From NCBI GenBank assembly GCA_029689965.1, contig CP121450.1, positions 2,418,001-2,482,000 of the forward strand: DNA of 64,000 nucleotides, given 5' to 3'. The position numbers and the translations under genes were made by a program. This document shows, piece by piece, positions 50,669-60,071 of the stretch. The DNA comes from Curtobacterium flaccumfaciens (lineage in GTDB: Bacteria > Actinomycetota > Actinomycetes > Actinomycetales > Microbacteriaceae). How positions within the stretch are numbered: position 1 is the stretch's first letter; each line of letters starts with the position of its first letter. Below the pieces are notes generated by a model. That model did no database searches. It worked only from the letters and a program-made list of their open reading frames with translations, and was not told where the DNA came from.

Positions 50669-50880
50669 GGTCGGAGCCCTCCTGAACTGCTCTGTCCGTG
50701 TTGCAGAGACCACGCTATTGACCCGACCCGCGAGTCGCGTGAACGCCGTGCGGGCGGACAAGAGCGATGCCCTGGGAGTCGGCCGTCGTCGTGGGAACCC
50801 TCCAAACGGCAACTCGCAACGATGTCGAGCGATGATCACCGATTGGGCTTCACCTGTCCCCGCGGGGCAGACTGTCCGGC

Positions 50881-52348
50881 ATGTCAGGTACCACCGCACC
50901 GGAACGCAAGCCGGAGCACAAGCGCACCTTCTTCGGACAGCCCTTCGAGCTGTCGACGCCGTTCGCGGTCGAGCTTCTGGGAGCGGTTCTCGTTCTACGG
51001 GATGCAGGGCATCGTCCTCATCTACATGTACTACACGCTCTCGCAGGGCGGTCTGGGGATCGACAAGGGCGTCGCCAGCGGGATCATGGGCGCGTACGGC
51101 GGCGCCGTCTACCTGTTCACGATCATCGGTGCGTGGATCGCGGACCGACTGCTCGGTGCGGACCGCACCCTGTTCGGCAGCGCGATCGTCGTCATGCTCG
51201 GACACATCGCCCTGGCGCTCATCCCGGGCGTGACCGGCGTCGGGGTGGGACTCGTGCTCATCGCCCTCGGCTCGGGCGGCCTCAAGGCGACGGCCACCAC
51301 CATCGTCGGTGGGCTCTACAGTCGCGACGACCCGCGCCGCGACGCCGGCTTCTCGCTCTACTACCTCGGCGTGAACCTCGGTGCCTTCTTCGGCCCGCTC
51401 CTGACCGGTCTGCTGCAGACGTCGCTCGGGTTCCACTACGGCTTCGGGCTGGCGGCCGTCGGGATGGCGGCCGGCCTCGTGCAGTACGCGATCCGCCGCC
51501 GCAAGCTGCCGGACTCGGTTCGGCACGTCACGAACCCCGTCGACCGTCGCCGCCTGCCCCTCATCGGGGTCCTCGTGGTCGTCGCGCTGATCGTCATCGT
51601 GGTGGCCGTGCTCACCGGGCTCCTCAACGTCGGCAACCTGCCCAACGTCGTCGTCGCGATCGTCGTGCTGGCGACCATCGGCTACTTCGTGGTGATCCTG
51701 ACGAGCGGCATCACCGCGCAGGAACGGTCGCGCGTGCTCGCGTTCATCCCGCTGTTCATCGGCAGTGCCGTGTTCTGGTCGCTCTACCAGCAGCAGTTCA
51801 CCGTGGTGACGGTGTACTCCGACGAGCGGCTGAACCGTTCACTGTTCGGCTGGGACATGCCGGTGTCGTGGGTGCAGTCCATCAACCCGGTGTTCATCAT
51901 CGTGCTGTCCGGTGTCTTCGCGGCGATCTGGACGAAGCTCGGCGACCGCCAGCCCTCGACCCCGACCAAGTTCGCGCTCGGCACCGGGATCATGGGCGTC
52001 GCGTTCCTGCTGTTCCTGCCGTTCGTCGGCACCGGGCAGAACGGGACGCCGCTGCTCGCCCTCGTCGGGATCCTGCTCGTCTTCACCGTCGCCGAGCTCC
52101 TGCTCTCCCCGGTCGGCCAGTCCGTCGCGACGAAGCTCGCGCCGCCCAAGTTCCAGACGCAGATGGTCGCACTCTTCTTCCTGTCGGTGTCCCTCGGAAC
52201 CGCGGTCACCGGCGTCCTGTCGCAGTACTACGACCCGAAGAACGAGGCGCCGTACTTCGCAGTCCTCGGGCTCGTGGCCGTCGCCGTCGGCGTCGCGCTG
52301 CTCGTCCTCGCGAAGCCGGTGCTGAAGCTGATGCGCGGCATCCGCTAA
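50881..52348 (+). CDS. Proton-dependent oligopeptide transporter (POT/PTR2 family; one frame break)
   Basis: Imports di/tripeptides with protons. About 489 residues with 12-14 helices. The first ~33 residues (FFGQPFELSTPFAVEL) are followed by ERFSFYGMQGIVLIYMYYTL, the ExxERFxYYG proton-coupling motif, in the next frame. The break at 50975-50976 is one extra T in GAGCTC(TGG). Further motifs: AYGGAVYLFTIIGAWIADRL, GFSLYYLGVNLGAFFGPLLT (family signature) and ELLLSPVGQSVATKLAPPKF. A 35-residue membrane peptide gene follows 42 bases downstream. Confidence 0.92.
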
Positions 52349-52390
52349 CCTGAACGAAGCCACACCGGCCCCGGAACGAAGGAGTCACCA

Positions 52391-52498
52391 ATGCTCGAAC
52401 TCATCGCAGGCGTCATCATCGGGGTCGGCGTGCTCGGCGGCGTGGGGGTCTGCATGGCCGTCGCCGCCATGATGAAGAGCGGTTCCGAGGAGTACTAG
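52391..52498 (+). CDS. Small single-pass membrane protein (35 residues)
   Basis: ATG with GAAGGAG seven bases upstream. Translation MLELIAGVIIGVGVLGGVGV, then CMAVAAMMKSGSEEY. One glycine-rich hydrophobic helix with a short charged tail, 42 bases after the POT transporter stop. It could be a regulatory subunit of the transporter, as small peptides accompany other bacterial carriers. I do not recognise a family. Its TAG stop overlaps the stop of the gene on the other strand. Confidence 0.6.
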   Translation: MLELIAGVIIGVGVLGGVGVCMAVAAMMKSGSEEY

Positions 52499-52800
52499 GT
52501 CCCGGTGCCCGCTGCCGGATCGATCGGCACCAACTGACGACTCAGGACGGTCGCGCGCTCGAAGGGGCCGCGGCCGTCCTTCGTGAACACCGGCTCCTCG
52601 AACGCGACGGTCCACGACACGGGCTCGCCGACGCCGGGGTAGCCCACGAGCTGGTTGCCGCCCGGAGCCACGATCACCCCGATCGGCTCGCCCGCCCACT
52701 GTTCGCCGCGCTCTGCGTCGACGACGTGCACGAGGGCCCCGATGCCGAGCCCGGGGCGCTCGTCGGGCTGGGAGCTGGGGGAGCGGCGGCGTCCGAACAC
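52495..52800 (-). CDS. Hypothetical protein, about 101 residues
   Basis: I do not recognise this family. From a GTG: FGRRRSPSSQPDERPGLGIG, ALVHVVDAERGEQWAGEPIG, VIVAPGGNQLVGYPGVGEPV, SWTVAFEEPVFTKDGRGPFE. Mixed beta-type composition with no membrane segment. Good GC3 bias supports coding. It lies between the POT locus and the repeat array beyond jetC. It is much too short to be JetD. The frame remains open through the repeat array, so its true start is uncertain. Confidence 0.55.
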   Translation of the reverse strand: MFGRRRSPSSQPDERPGLGIGALVHVVDAERGEQWAGEPIGVIVAPGGNQLVGYPGVGEPVSWTVAFEEPVFTKDGRGPFERATVLSRQLVPIDPAAGTGT

Positions 52801-52838
52801 CTGCTCACCGTAGCGCGCCCGCCGCGGGCGGCGCCGCC

Positions 52839-53236
52839 GAGTGGGCGGGACGCGCCGTGCGCGTTGCGCCGATTGGGCGGAGTCGGTCGCGTTCGCGCGC
52901 TGAGTGCGACGGAAAAGGCCCACTGGGGGCAGCGGACTGGAGGCGCGGGTCGGGCTGGCACCGTGCCTCCCGTCCGTCGTCGGGCCGCCCCCGAGTGGGC
53001 AGGACGCGCCGTGCGCGTTGCGCCGATTGGGCGGAGTCGGTCGCGTCCGCGCGCTGAGCGCGACGGAAAAGGCCCACTCGGTGCAGCGGACTGGAGGCGC
53101 GGGTCGGGCTGGCACCGTGCCTCCCGTCCATCGTCGGGGCGCCGCCGAGTGGGCGGGACGCGCCGCGCGCGTTGCGCCGAGTGGGCGGAGTCGGTCGCGT
53201 CCGCGCGCCGAGTGTGACGGAAAAGGCCCACTCGGT
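52839..53236. repeat. 154-bp tandem repeat, about 2.6 copies
   Basis: Units start at 52839, 52993 and 53147, an exact 154-base period, each opening GAGTGGGCGGGACGCGCCG (or close). Each contains GACGGAAAAGGCCCACT near the middle. The first two also contain a dispersed palindrome (GGACTGGAGGCGCGGGTCGG ... GCACCGTGCCTCCCGTCC); the third is cut short. The period is not a multiple of 3, so it is not protein repeat. It fills the gap between jetC and the next gene, where jetD would be expected. Confidence 0.85.
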
Positions 53237-53270
53237 GCGGCGGGTGGCGGGCGGCGGACGGCGGGCGGCG

Positions 53271-56200
53271 CTACGCGCCCGGCGCCGCCCGCGCGATCTC
53301 GGTGATGGACGAGTGGCCCGTGTCCGGGTGCTTCCGCATCGACAGGAGCCGCTCCATCGAGGGCTCGAGCGCCGTCACCTTGTCGAGCGGTGCGCTCACC
53401 ACGAAGCTGGAACCCGAGCCGGAGCCACGCCGTGACGGCCCGCCCGGCGAACTCCGAGTCCGCCTTGATGAACGCCTCGTCGAGGAACACCGGCGCGAAC
53501 CGCGGCCGCGGCCGCGTCTCGTCGCCGAGCTGGTAGCGCAGCGCCGCTCCCACGATGAACGCCACGAGCTCCTGCGTCTCTCCGCCCGACTTGTCCCGAG
53601 CGACGAGTACACGCCGAGGTCGTTGCCGTCGGTGTCGTACCGGACGGCCGTGATCTCCATGTGCCGCCGGACGTCGAGCACGGCATCGCGCTGCGTGGTC
53701 CGACCCCGGGGCGCATCGGCCTCCGGGCGGATGACCGCCATGAAGCGCCGGAGCCGGCGGAACCGGGTCTCGAGCACGTCGTCGGTCAGCTCGGCGTCGA
53801 CGGAGGCGGACAGCGCCCGCAGCTCGCGGCGGAAGGAGGTGACGTCCTCGCGGGCGACCCGGCGGATCTGGATCTTCAGGCGGTCCCGGTTCGCCCCGAA
53901 GGGCAGCTCGCGGAGGATCTCGTTGACGGGTTCGAGGCGCTCCTCGATCTCCACGACGGCGCGGTCGAACGCGCCGGCGAGCGGCACGAGGTCCTCGCCG
54001 CTCCACTGCGACAGTCGCCGGCGCCACTCGCTGCGTCGGGCGTGCAGACCGGTCGCGACGATCTGGTCGAGGATGGCGCGGTAGTCGGGGTACGAGGCCA
54101 CGCCCGTGCCGAGGTTCGGGTCCGGCCACGCGTCCTGGTAGCGCTGGAACGTCAGCGTGAGCGCCGTCGAGGCCGCCGCGGCACCGTCGAGCGCCTGGGA
54201 CAACCGTTCCTCGAGCCGTCGTCGGAGCCGGCGGGTGGCGTCGTCGAACCCGTCGATCCCGTCGGGCGCGCCGACCTCGTCGAACGTCTCGGAGAGCAGC
54301 CGCGCCTGTTCGGCGTCCGGCAGCGAGTCCGGGGCGTCGTCGAAGCGCGACAGGATCTCGGCGGCAGCGTCCTGCCCGTCGACGAGCACGGCGTGGCGCT
54401 CGTCGAGACGGGTGACGGAGAGACGCGCTGCGGCGCGGCGGTCGGCTGCCTCGTCGAGCGCCTTGCGGAGCCGTGCCACGGAGGTCCGCAGGGTCCGGAG
54501 CCCGTCGTCGGCCGCGAGCAGCGCCTGCCGTTCCTCGTCGAGCCGCGCGAGCGAGGACTCGAGCCCCTCGACGTCGATCGACTCCCACGTCGCGTCCGCG
54601 ACGTGCTGGTGCGCGGCCCGGAGGGTGTCCAGCGCGGCGATGTCCTGCGCGACGTCGGTACGGCGGGCCTCGAGTGTGGCGAGGTCCTGTGCGATCGAGG
54701 CGAGTTCGTCCGACACCGAGGCCATCCGCGCCTCGTTCGTGAAGCCGATCACGTTCGACTGACGTCGGTCCCCGTGCGCACCCCGACGGCCGTCGCGGAG
54801 CTGACCGGAGAGCGTCACGCGACGACCGGCGCCGCCGAGTTCGTCCGCGGCGTCCACGCACCGGGCGTCGGTGCGGTCCGACTCGATGCGCTCCGCACCC
54901 AGGTGCTGAACGGCGAGGACTTGATCGCGAGCTTGCCCGAGACCATCGACGGGTCACCCTCGAGGTCGAGGTGCGGTCCGGTCGGCACGCCCTCGAACTG
55001 CACACGGACGGGCAGCCGGAGCGTGTCGATCGCCTCGCTGAAGTCGGCGAGGCGGTCCTGGTCGACCAGCAGCGTGCGGGCGACGGGTGCGAGGACGGAC
55101 TCGATCGCCGTCCGCCAGCGCTCCTCGCCGGGCAGCACGTCGAGCAACTCGGCGACGAAGGGCAGCTCCGACGGGTCGATTCCAGCGGCGCGGGCCATGG
55201 CGAGCCGTGCCTCGTGCATCGGCAGCGGCATGGCACCCTGCCGGTGCTCGAGCGACTGGCGCTCCTGGCGGAGCGACCGCTCGCGGTCGAGCAGCGGGTA
55301 CTCCTCGCGCGTCAGGGCATCGCGGCGGTCGTCCAGAGCCGAGCGCGAACCGGAGTACGTCCCGAGGAACTCGTGCGCGGTGCGCTGCGCCGCGGTGAAG
55401 TCCTGCTCCGAGCGCACCGACGATCCGAGGACGGCCGTCCGTTCGTCGAACGTCGCCCGGGTCCGGACGACGGCGTCGCGTTCACGGGTCCGACGCTCGA
55501 TCCGGTCCTCGAGCTGCGCCAGCGCGTTGCCGCCCTGGTCACGGAGCCTGGCTTCGGCGTCGCGGAGCTCGATCTCCACCGCCGCGTGTCGTGCCTCGGC
55601 AGCGGCGACCTCCGCGCGGGCGGCGGTGCGTTCTCGTCCGTTGCGGTCCACCTCGGCGTCGAGCAGCGCGCGCTTGCGCGACGCCGTCCAGTGCGCGAAC
55701 GGCGACACCTCGGCGCCGGTGGCGATGCCGTCGAGGGCGTCCGCCGCGGCCCTGGACTTCTCGATCTCGGTGTGCAACTCGGTGATGGGGGAGAGGATGC
55801 GGACCTTCCGCTCCTCGGTGTCCATCGCCTCGTACGCCTCGTCGAGGGAGGAGAAGTGCGCCAGGGCACGGTCCGCCGCTTCGTACGTGCCCGGCGTCTC
55901 GAGCACGAGCGACTTGTACAGGGCGTCGACGGTCGGCAGGTGCTGCCCCGCCTGGATGCGTGCGAGCAAGCGCATCGCCCGGTTCCCGCCGCCGGAGTCG
56001 CCGATGCCGAGCCGGGTCTGCAGCGTGTAGGCGAGCTCCTGGTACGTGTCGCGGATGACGAGCCCGGGAACCCGCCCGGTGAGCTCGAGGTGGTGGAACC
56101 GCGTCGCCACGAACTCCTCGAGCCGGCGCAGGTCGAACGTGTCGTCCACCGTCGCCATCGTCATCTGGATGTCCCCGACACCGCGTGCCCGCTTCGGCAC

Positions 56201-56662
56201 GATGTAGGCGCGCAGCACCGTGAAGCGGCGCTCGTCGTCGTTCCGGAACGTCACCGCGACGGCACCCCACGTCGCCTGGTCGTCGCCGCGCAGGTTCACG
56301 TCCCGCAAGGACCCTGACTCGGGGTCACGTCGTGTGTCCACCTTGCCGCGCAGGTACGTCAGCAGGTTGCGCTGGTCCGCGCTGCGCGCCCGCCCGGTCG
56401 TCGCGTCGTTCGAGGCGCCGTTGAACGGCACGTCCGATGGCATCATGACGGCCAGGTAGGCGTCCATCAGCGTCGACTTGCCGGTGCCGGACGCGCCGGA
56501 GATGAGCGTCGCGGTACCGGACAGCACGACCTGGCGGTGGCCGTGGAACCCGCCCCAGTTCACGACCTGCATCGACTCGGCGCGCCACTGCGCCACCGTG
56601 TCGAAGAGCGCCGGCGTGGCGTCGGCGCTCAGGCCGAAGGAGTCGGTCGCGGTGTCGGTCAT
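53271..56662 (-). CDS. jetC: JetC: SMC/MukB-like ATPase of a Wadjet system (three frame breaks)
   Basis: Large DNA-translocating SMC-like subunit, about 1130 residues. Walker A GASGTGKST at residues ~56-64 in the N-terminal head. Long charged coiled-coil regions (~260-450 and ~580-780) flank a hinge-like region (FVAELLDVLPGEERWRTAIE). The C-terminal head has signature KSGGETQELVAF and Walker B APVFLDEAFIKAD. Breaks near 54895 and 53596 are lost bases; near 53404 CAGCTC is read as CAGCTTC. The ATG overlaps jetB (ATGA). In characterised Wadjet loci this subunit extrudes plasmid DNA for cleavage by JetD. No jetD follows here. Confidence 0.88.
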
Positions 56663-57552
56663 GCGTCCGTCTCGCCTTCGTCGTCGGTGTCGGTGGCGTC
56701 GGCCGGGAGGTGGGCCCCACCAGCCGGCTCCGGATCGTCGCGCCAGCGACGCTCCGGCCGTGCCTGGAGGGACGGGTCGTCCCCGTCGGTCGTCGCGCTG
56801 TCCGGGGCGGTGGCGTCCACGTCGCTGGTCGCCGCTGTGTCGCTGGTCGTCTCGGTGTCGGTGGCCGCGTCCGGCTGGGAGGCCGCGGTCCGGAGCCACG
56901 CGTCCAGTTCCAGCAGACGTTCCAGCGGGAGCAGGACCTCGACCACGCTCGCGACCCGGAACCGGTCGGGGTCGGTGGTCCGCACCAGGATCCTGGCGGT
57001 GACGAGTCGCTCGATCGCCTTCGCGACGCGGCCCTCGTCGCGGGTGCGGTCGGTCGCCGTCGCAGGACGGAACCCGGCGACGTGCCCGAGGATCTCCGAG
57101 CGGTCGACCACGACCTGGTCGGGACCGGGCCGGGCGTCGGCGCGCAGGCGCATCCGCAGGTACACGAGGACGATCGTCTCCTCGCGCGTCCAGGGCACGT
57201 CGCGGAGGAGCGTCGGGAACCCGCGGCGTTGGCTCTCGGAACGGGCCTGACGCTTCCAGGCGACCTCGCGGTCGCGGTCGACGTGCAGCTCGAGGAACAG
57301 GTCGTTCAGGCGTGAGCGCAGCTGGTACTCGGCGTCGAGCACGGCCCGCCACTCGTCGGGGTGCGTCCGCGCGCTCACGTACGAGCTCCGGAGCAGCGCG
57401 ACCAGGGCGCGGCGCTGACGGTCGTCGAGCCGGCCCTCGTCGCCCTCGAAGAGGGCGAAGCTCGTCTCGTCGCGCTCGTCGTCCTGCAGGACCATCGCGG
57501 GGTCGTCGTACTGGACCCTGTCGTCGACCCGTGCCGGCGTCGTGTCGCTCAC
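56659..57552 (-). CDS. jetB: JetB: DUF4194 (MukE-like) protein
   Basis: Winged-helix accessory subunit that bridges the kleisin and the SMC head. 297 residues, frame intact. DUF4194 core: RRALVALLRSSYVSARTHPD, LFLELHVDRDREVAWKRQAR, TIVLVYLRMRLRADARPGPD and EVLLPLERLLELDAWLR. The last ~80 residues are an acidic, Thr/Asp-rich tail that contains the stretch PSLQARPERRWRDDPEPAGG, also found in FliO. ATGA overlaps join it to both jetA and jetC. Confidence 0.88.
   Translation of the reverse strand: MSDTTPARVDDRVQYDDPAMVLQDDERDETSFALFEGDEGRLDDRQRRALVALLRSSYVSARTHPDEWRAVLDAEYQLRSRLNDLFLELHVDRDREVAWKRQARSESQRRGFPTLLRDVPWTREETIVLVYLRMRLRADARPGPDQVVVDRSEILGHVAGFRPATATDRTRDEGRVAKAIERLVTARILVRTTDPDRFRVASVVEVLLPLERLLELDAWLRTAASQPDAATDTETTSDTAATSDVDATAPDSATTDGDDPSLQARPERRWRDDPEPAGGAHLPADATDTDDEGETDA
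56704..56776 (-). repeat. 73-bp structured element inside jetB (copy 2)
   Basis: Opposite-strand copy of the element at 41988-42060. Both hosts read it in the same frame, giving PSLQARPERR(R/W)R(V/D)DPEPAGGA. Stem arms differ by paired changes between copies. Confidence 0.75.
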
Positions 57553-59069
57553 CGCGCCTCCTGTGCGTGTTCGTCGTTCTTCGTGTCGTGGGTCCGGCTG
57601 CGGTGCTCGCCGGCGAGGGCGGCCGTCGGCATGTGGAAGGTGACCCGGCTGCCGTCCGGACGGACCGTGCGGTGCTCGGCGAGGTGCGCGGCGGCCTCGA
57701 AGTCGTCGCGACCCGTGAGCAGGTGGGCCAGGCCGAACAGCTCGACCGGCCGACGCTGCTCCGGCGGGAGCCCGTGGAAGGCGTCCACGCTCGAGTCGGT
57801 CTCGGCGAACCGGAGCGCGGCGCGGAGCTCGGTGAGCAGCGGGCCGCCGTGGCGACGGAGGGCGTCGACGTCGAGGTCCTCGAAGACGTCGTCGTCGGGC
57901 TCCTCGATCGGGGGCGGGACGGACTCGGCGTCCGGGTCGTAGAACCGCTCGCGGAGCGTGCCGACCTCGGCCGCTGCGGGAGCAGGCCGAGCGGGAGCCG
58001 GTCCCGTGCGGAGCCCCGGTCCATCCAGGTGGCGAGGCCGCGGTTGACGGATCGGAGGACCGCGTCGAGCTCGCGGTCGCGGACGACGTCGTGCGCCACG
58101 ATCTGGTCGCGGAGCGTCGCGGTGAGCTGGCGGCGCTGCGCGAGGACGTCCTCGATGCCCTGGCGGATGATGCTCACGGTGTTCCGGAACGCCCGGCGCT
58201 CGGCCGCCCCGAGGGAGCCGGCGAACGGGTGCGCGAGGATCGTCGCGATGTCGTCGCGGAGCCGCAGGAGCAGGGCGTCGTCACGGAGCAGCTCGAAGGC
58301 TCCCTGGAAGGCACGGCCCTCTGGCGTTGCGTCCATCAGGTTGTCGGTGCGGGCGAGGTAGTCGTCGAGGATCTCGCCGATGGGGCGGACCTCCTGCCGG
58401 AAGTCCTCGACGATCGAGCGGTGCATCGTCGCGACCGCCTCCTCCACGCGCTTGAAGTCGCTGGGGAGCTGACGGATGAGGTCGGAGATGTTCGTGTAGC
58501 CGTCGCGCATCCGGGCGTCGTCCACCGTGTCGACGTCACCCTGCTCGAGACGGGCACGCTCGGCCTGGAGCTCGGCGATCTGCGCGTCGATGCGGCGGAT
58601 CTGCACGTCGGGTCCGGTTCGGCGCGTGCCGCCCACCGGTGCACGGCGTCGACGATCATCGCGAGTCGGCTCTCGCTGATGAGCGCCCGGTCGGCGGAGA
58701 GCGCATCGACGAGGGACAGCGCCTCGAGGGCGTGACTCGTCAGGGAGTACTGCTCGTCGCCGTCGGGGAGTTGGAGCGGACGAGCCACTGGGCGGCCACC
58801 CACTCGCGGCAGAGCGCGCGGCCGTTCGGGCGGGCGTCCTGCTCGTTCTGTTCGCTCGCGGGCACGCGCGCGCCGGTGGCCTGCAGTCGCGCGACGTGCT
58901 CCTCGACCTGCAGGTGCATGCGGTCCGCGGGGACGTACTGCACGTCGCGGTCGAACACCGTGCGGAACACCGCGAGGACGGTCGCACTGGTGGGGCGGGA
59001 CATGAGCCGCAGGGTCGGGCGGTCGAGGACCGCCCGGACGCGGGCGAACTCGAGGTCGACGTCGGTCAT
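57549..59069 (-). CDS. jetA: JetA: DUF3375 (MukF/kleisin-like) protein (three frame breaks)
   Basis: Kleisin-like subunit of the complex, about 505 residues. ATG at 59069: MTDVDLEFARVRAVLDRPTL, LMSRPTSATVLAVFRTVFDR and VQYVPADRMHLQVEEHVARL are typical of DUF3375. Then YSLTSHALEALSLVDALSAD, IRQLPSDFKRVEEAVATMHR, GEILDDYLARTDNLMDATPE and FRNTVSIIRQGIEDVLAQRR; the end has LPPEQRRPVELFGLAHLLTG. Breaks near 58775, 58620 and 57985 are single-base losses. First gene of the operon; a 14-bp tandem repeat lies just upstream. Confidence 0.86.
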
Positions 59070-59096
59070 GTGCCCCTTCGTCCGGTCGGTTCGGTG

Positions 59097-59152
59097 CTGC
59101 TCACACGCCGCTGCGTACACGCGGCTGTTCACACGCGGCTGCTCACACGCGC
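59097..59152. repeat. 14-bp tandem repeat, four copies, upstream of jetA
   Basis: Consecutive units CTGCTCACACGCCG, CTGCGTACACGCGG, CTGTTCACACGCGG and CTGCTCACACGCGC begin 28 bases upstream of the jetA start, between it and the tRNA terminator. This is where jetA promoter elements would lie. Confidence 0.8.
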
Positions 59153-59160
59153 GTGAACCA

Positions 59161-59194
59161 GCAAGAGCCCGACGCTGTTGCGCCGGGCTCTTGC
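59161..59194 (-). terminator. Strong hairpin after tRNA-Val(CAC)
   Basis: GCAAGAGCCCG / CGGGCTCTTGC, perfect 11-bp stem with a 12-base loop, seven bases beyond the tRNA 3' end. Confidence 0.75.
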
Positions 59195-59201
59195 TTGCGG
59201 G

Positions 59202-59274
59202 TGGGCGATACCAGACTCGAACTGATGACCTCTTCGGTGTGAACGAAGCGCGCTACCAACTGCGCCAATCGCCC
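59202..59274 (-). tRNA. tRNA-Val (CAC)
   Basis: Acceptor stem GGGCGAT/ATCGCCC, anticodon stem CTTCG/CGAAG around loop TTCACAC (anticodon CAC), T-arm with GTTCGAG. No CCA encoded. Transcribed opposite to the other three tRNA genes. Confidence 0.95.
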
Positions 59275-59560
59275 GCTGCACTTGTCGTGCCAGTCGATAG
59301 TAGCGGATGCCGAGCGCTCCGCCGAACACGGCGTGCCTCCCGGGTGTGGCGCAGGGTGCGCGTGGCCGCACCGTGCGAGGGCTTCGGTGCGCGTCCGTGC
59401 TCGGTGCCGCGCGTCCGTGCTCGGTGCGAGGTTCCGACCAGCGTGCGAGGGCATCCGGCTCGCACACTGCGGGAACGCTCGCACGGACGAACACGCACGT
59501 CGCACGGTGCGGGTGGTCGGGCCGCATGGATCCGCATGAACACGAGGGACACGCCCGGTG
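59275..59560. other. Gene-free stretch with short repeats
   Basis: No credible coding frame. Contains a 19-bp direct repeat GCGCGTCCGTGCTCGGTGC at 59389 and 59409 (20-base period) and several GTGCGAG/CTCGCAC strings. With the promoter region that follows, about 360 bases lie between divergent tRNA genes. Confidence 0.6.
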
Positions 59561-59601
59561 AACCAGATGGATTTTGGTGGAAGCCATCTGGTTCGTATAG
59601 A
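59561..59601 (+). promoter_or_regulatory. Promoter of the tRNA-Gly-Cys-Val group with an overlapping palindrome
   Basis: AACCAGATGG / CCATCTGGTT (10-bp arms, 59561-59570 and 59584-59593) surrounds a possible -35 TTGGTG (59574-59579); a -10-like TATAGA lies at 59596-59601, spacer 16. tRNA-Gly begins 36 bases later. Confidence 0.5.
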
Positions 59602-59637
59602 GTTTACGTCGTCGCCGCGAGAGCGGGCCGGACAAGT

Positions 59638-59709
59638 GCGGATGTGGCGCAGTGGTAGCGCATCACCTTGCCAAGGTGAGGGTCGCGAGTTCGAATCTCG
59701 TCATCCGCT
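59638..59709 (+). tRNA. tRNA-Gly (GCC)
   Basis: Acceptor GCGGATG/CATCCGC, anticodon stem TCACC/GGTGA with loop TTGCCAA (anticodon GCC), T-arm GTTCGAATC. Discriminator T; CCA not encoded. Confidence 0.95.
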
Positions 59710-59791
59710 CGAGTGTGGGTCTCCTCGGAGCTCCACGACTCACCAGAGGGTATCCCACCGTTCGGGTACTCACGGAGACGTGAACCTCGAT

Positions 59792-59862
59792 GGTGGGGTG
59801 GCCGAGAGGCTAGGCAGCGGCCTGCAAAGCCGTCCACGCGGGTTCGAATCCCGTCCCCACCT
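59792..59862 (+). tRNA. tRNA-Cys (GCA)
   Basis: Acceptor GGTGGGG/CCCCACC, anticodon loop CTGCAAA (anticodon GCA), T-arm GTTCGAATC. Discriminator T; a CCA follows in the genome at 59863-59865. Confidence 0.95.
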
Positions 59863-59880
59863 CCAGCTCCACACTCCTCT

Positions 59881-59952
59881 GGGCGATTGGCGCAGCGGTA
59901 GCGCGCTTCCCTGACACGGAAGAGGTCACTGGTTCGATCCCAGTATCGCCCA
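59881..59952 (+). tRNA. tRNA-Val (GAC)
   Basis: Acceptor GGGCGAT/ATCGCCC, anticodon stem CTTCC/GGAAG with loop CTGACAC (anticodon GAC), T-arm GTTCGATCC. Shares most of its body with the CAC isoacceptor on the other strand. Confidence 0.95.
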
Positions 59953-59959
59953 CAGCAGG

Positions 59960-59983
59960 AAGCCCCGGGATACCGGGGGCTTT
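59960..59983 (+). terminator. Terminator after tRNA-Val(GAC)
   Basis: AAGCCCC...GGGGCTT hairpin directly followed by TTCGTC, seven bases after the tRNA. Confidence 0.7.
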
Positions 59984-60071
59984 CGTCGTCCCGCGTTCGT
60001 TCCAGCTCGCCGTACCCCACCCCCGCGACCCGGTCCGGACGAGCGGGGCCGACTCACGTAGCGTTGCGACG

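Noticed and set aside
52839..53236. CRISPR array
   Set aside because: Units are 154 bp, similar over their whole length and directly abutting; there are no short repeats with unique spacers and no cas genes.
52840..53270. Protein-coding extension between jetC and the next gene
   Set aside because: The frame is open only because of base composition; it runs through tandem repeats whose period is not divisible by 3, so each copy would be read in a different frame.
59202..59952. Prophage or integrative element at the tRNA cluster
   Set aside because: No integrase, no duplicated tRNA 3' end and no phage-like genes in the flanks.
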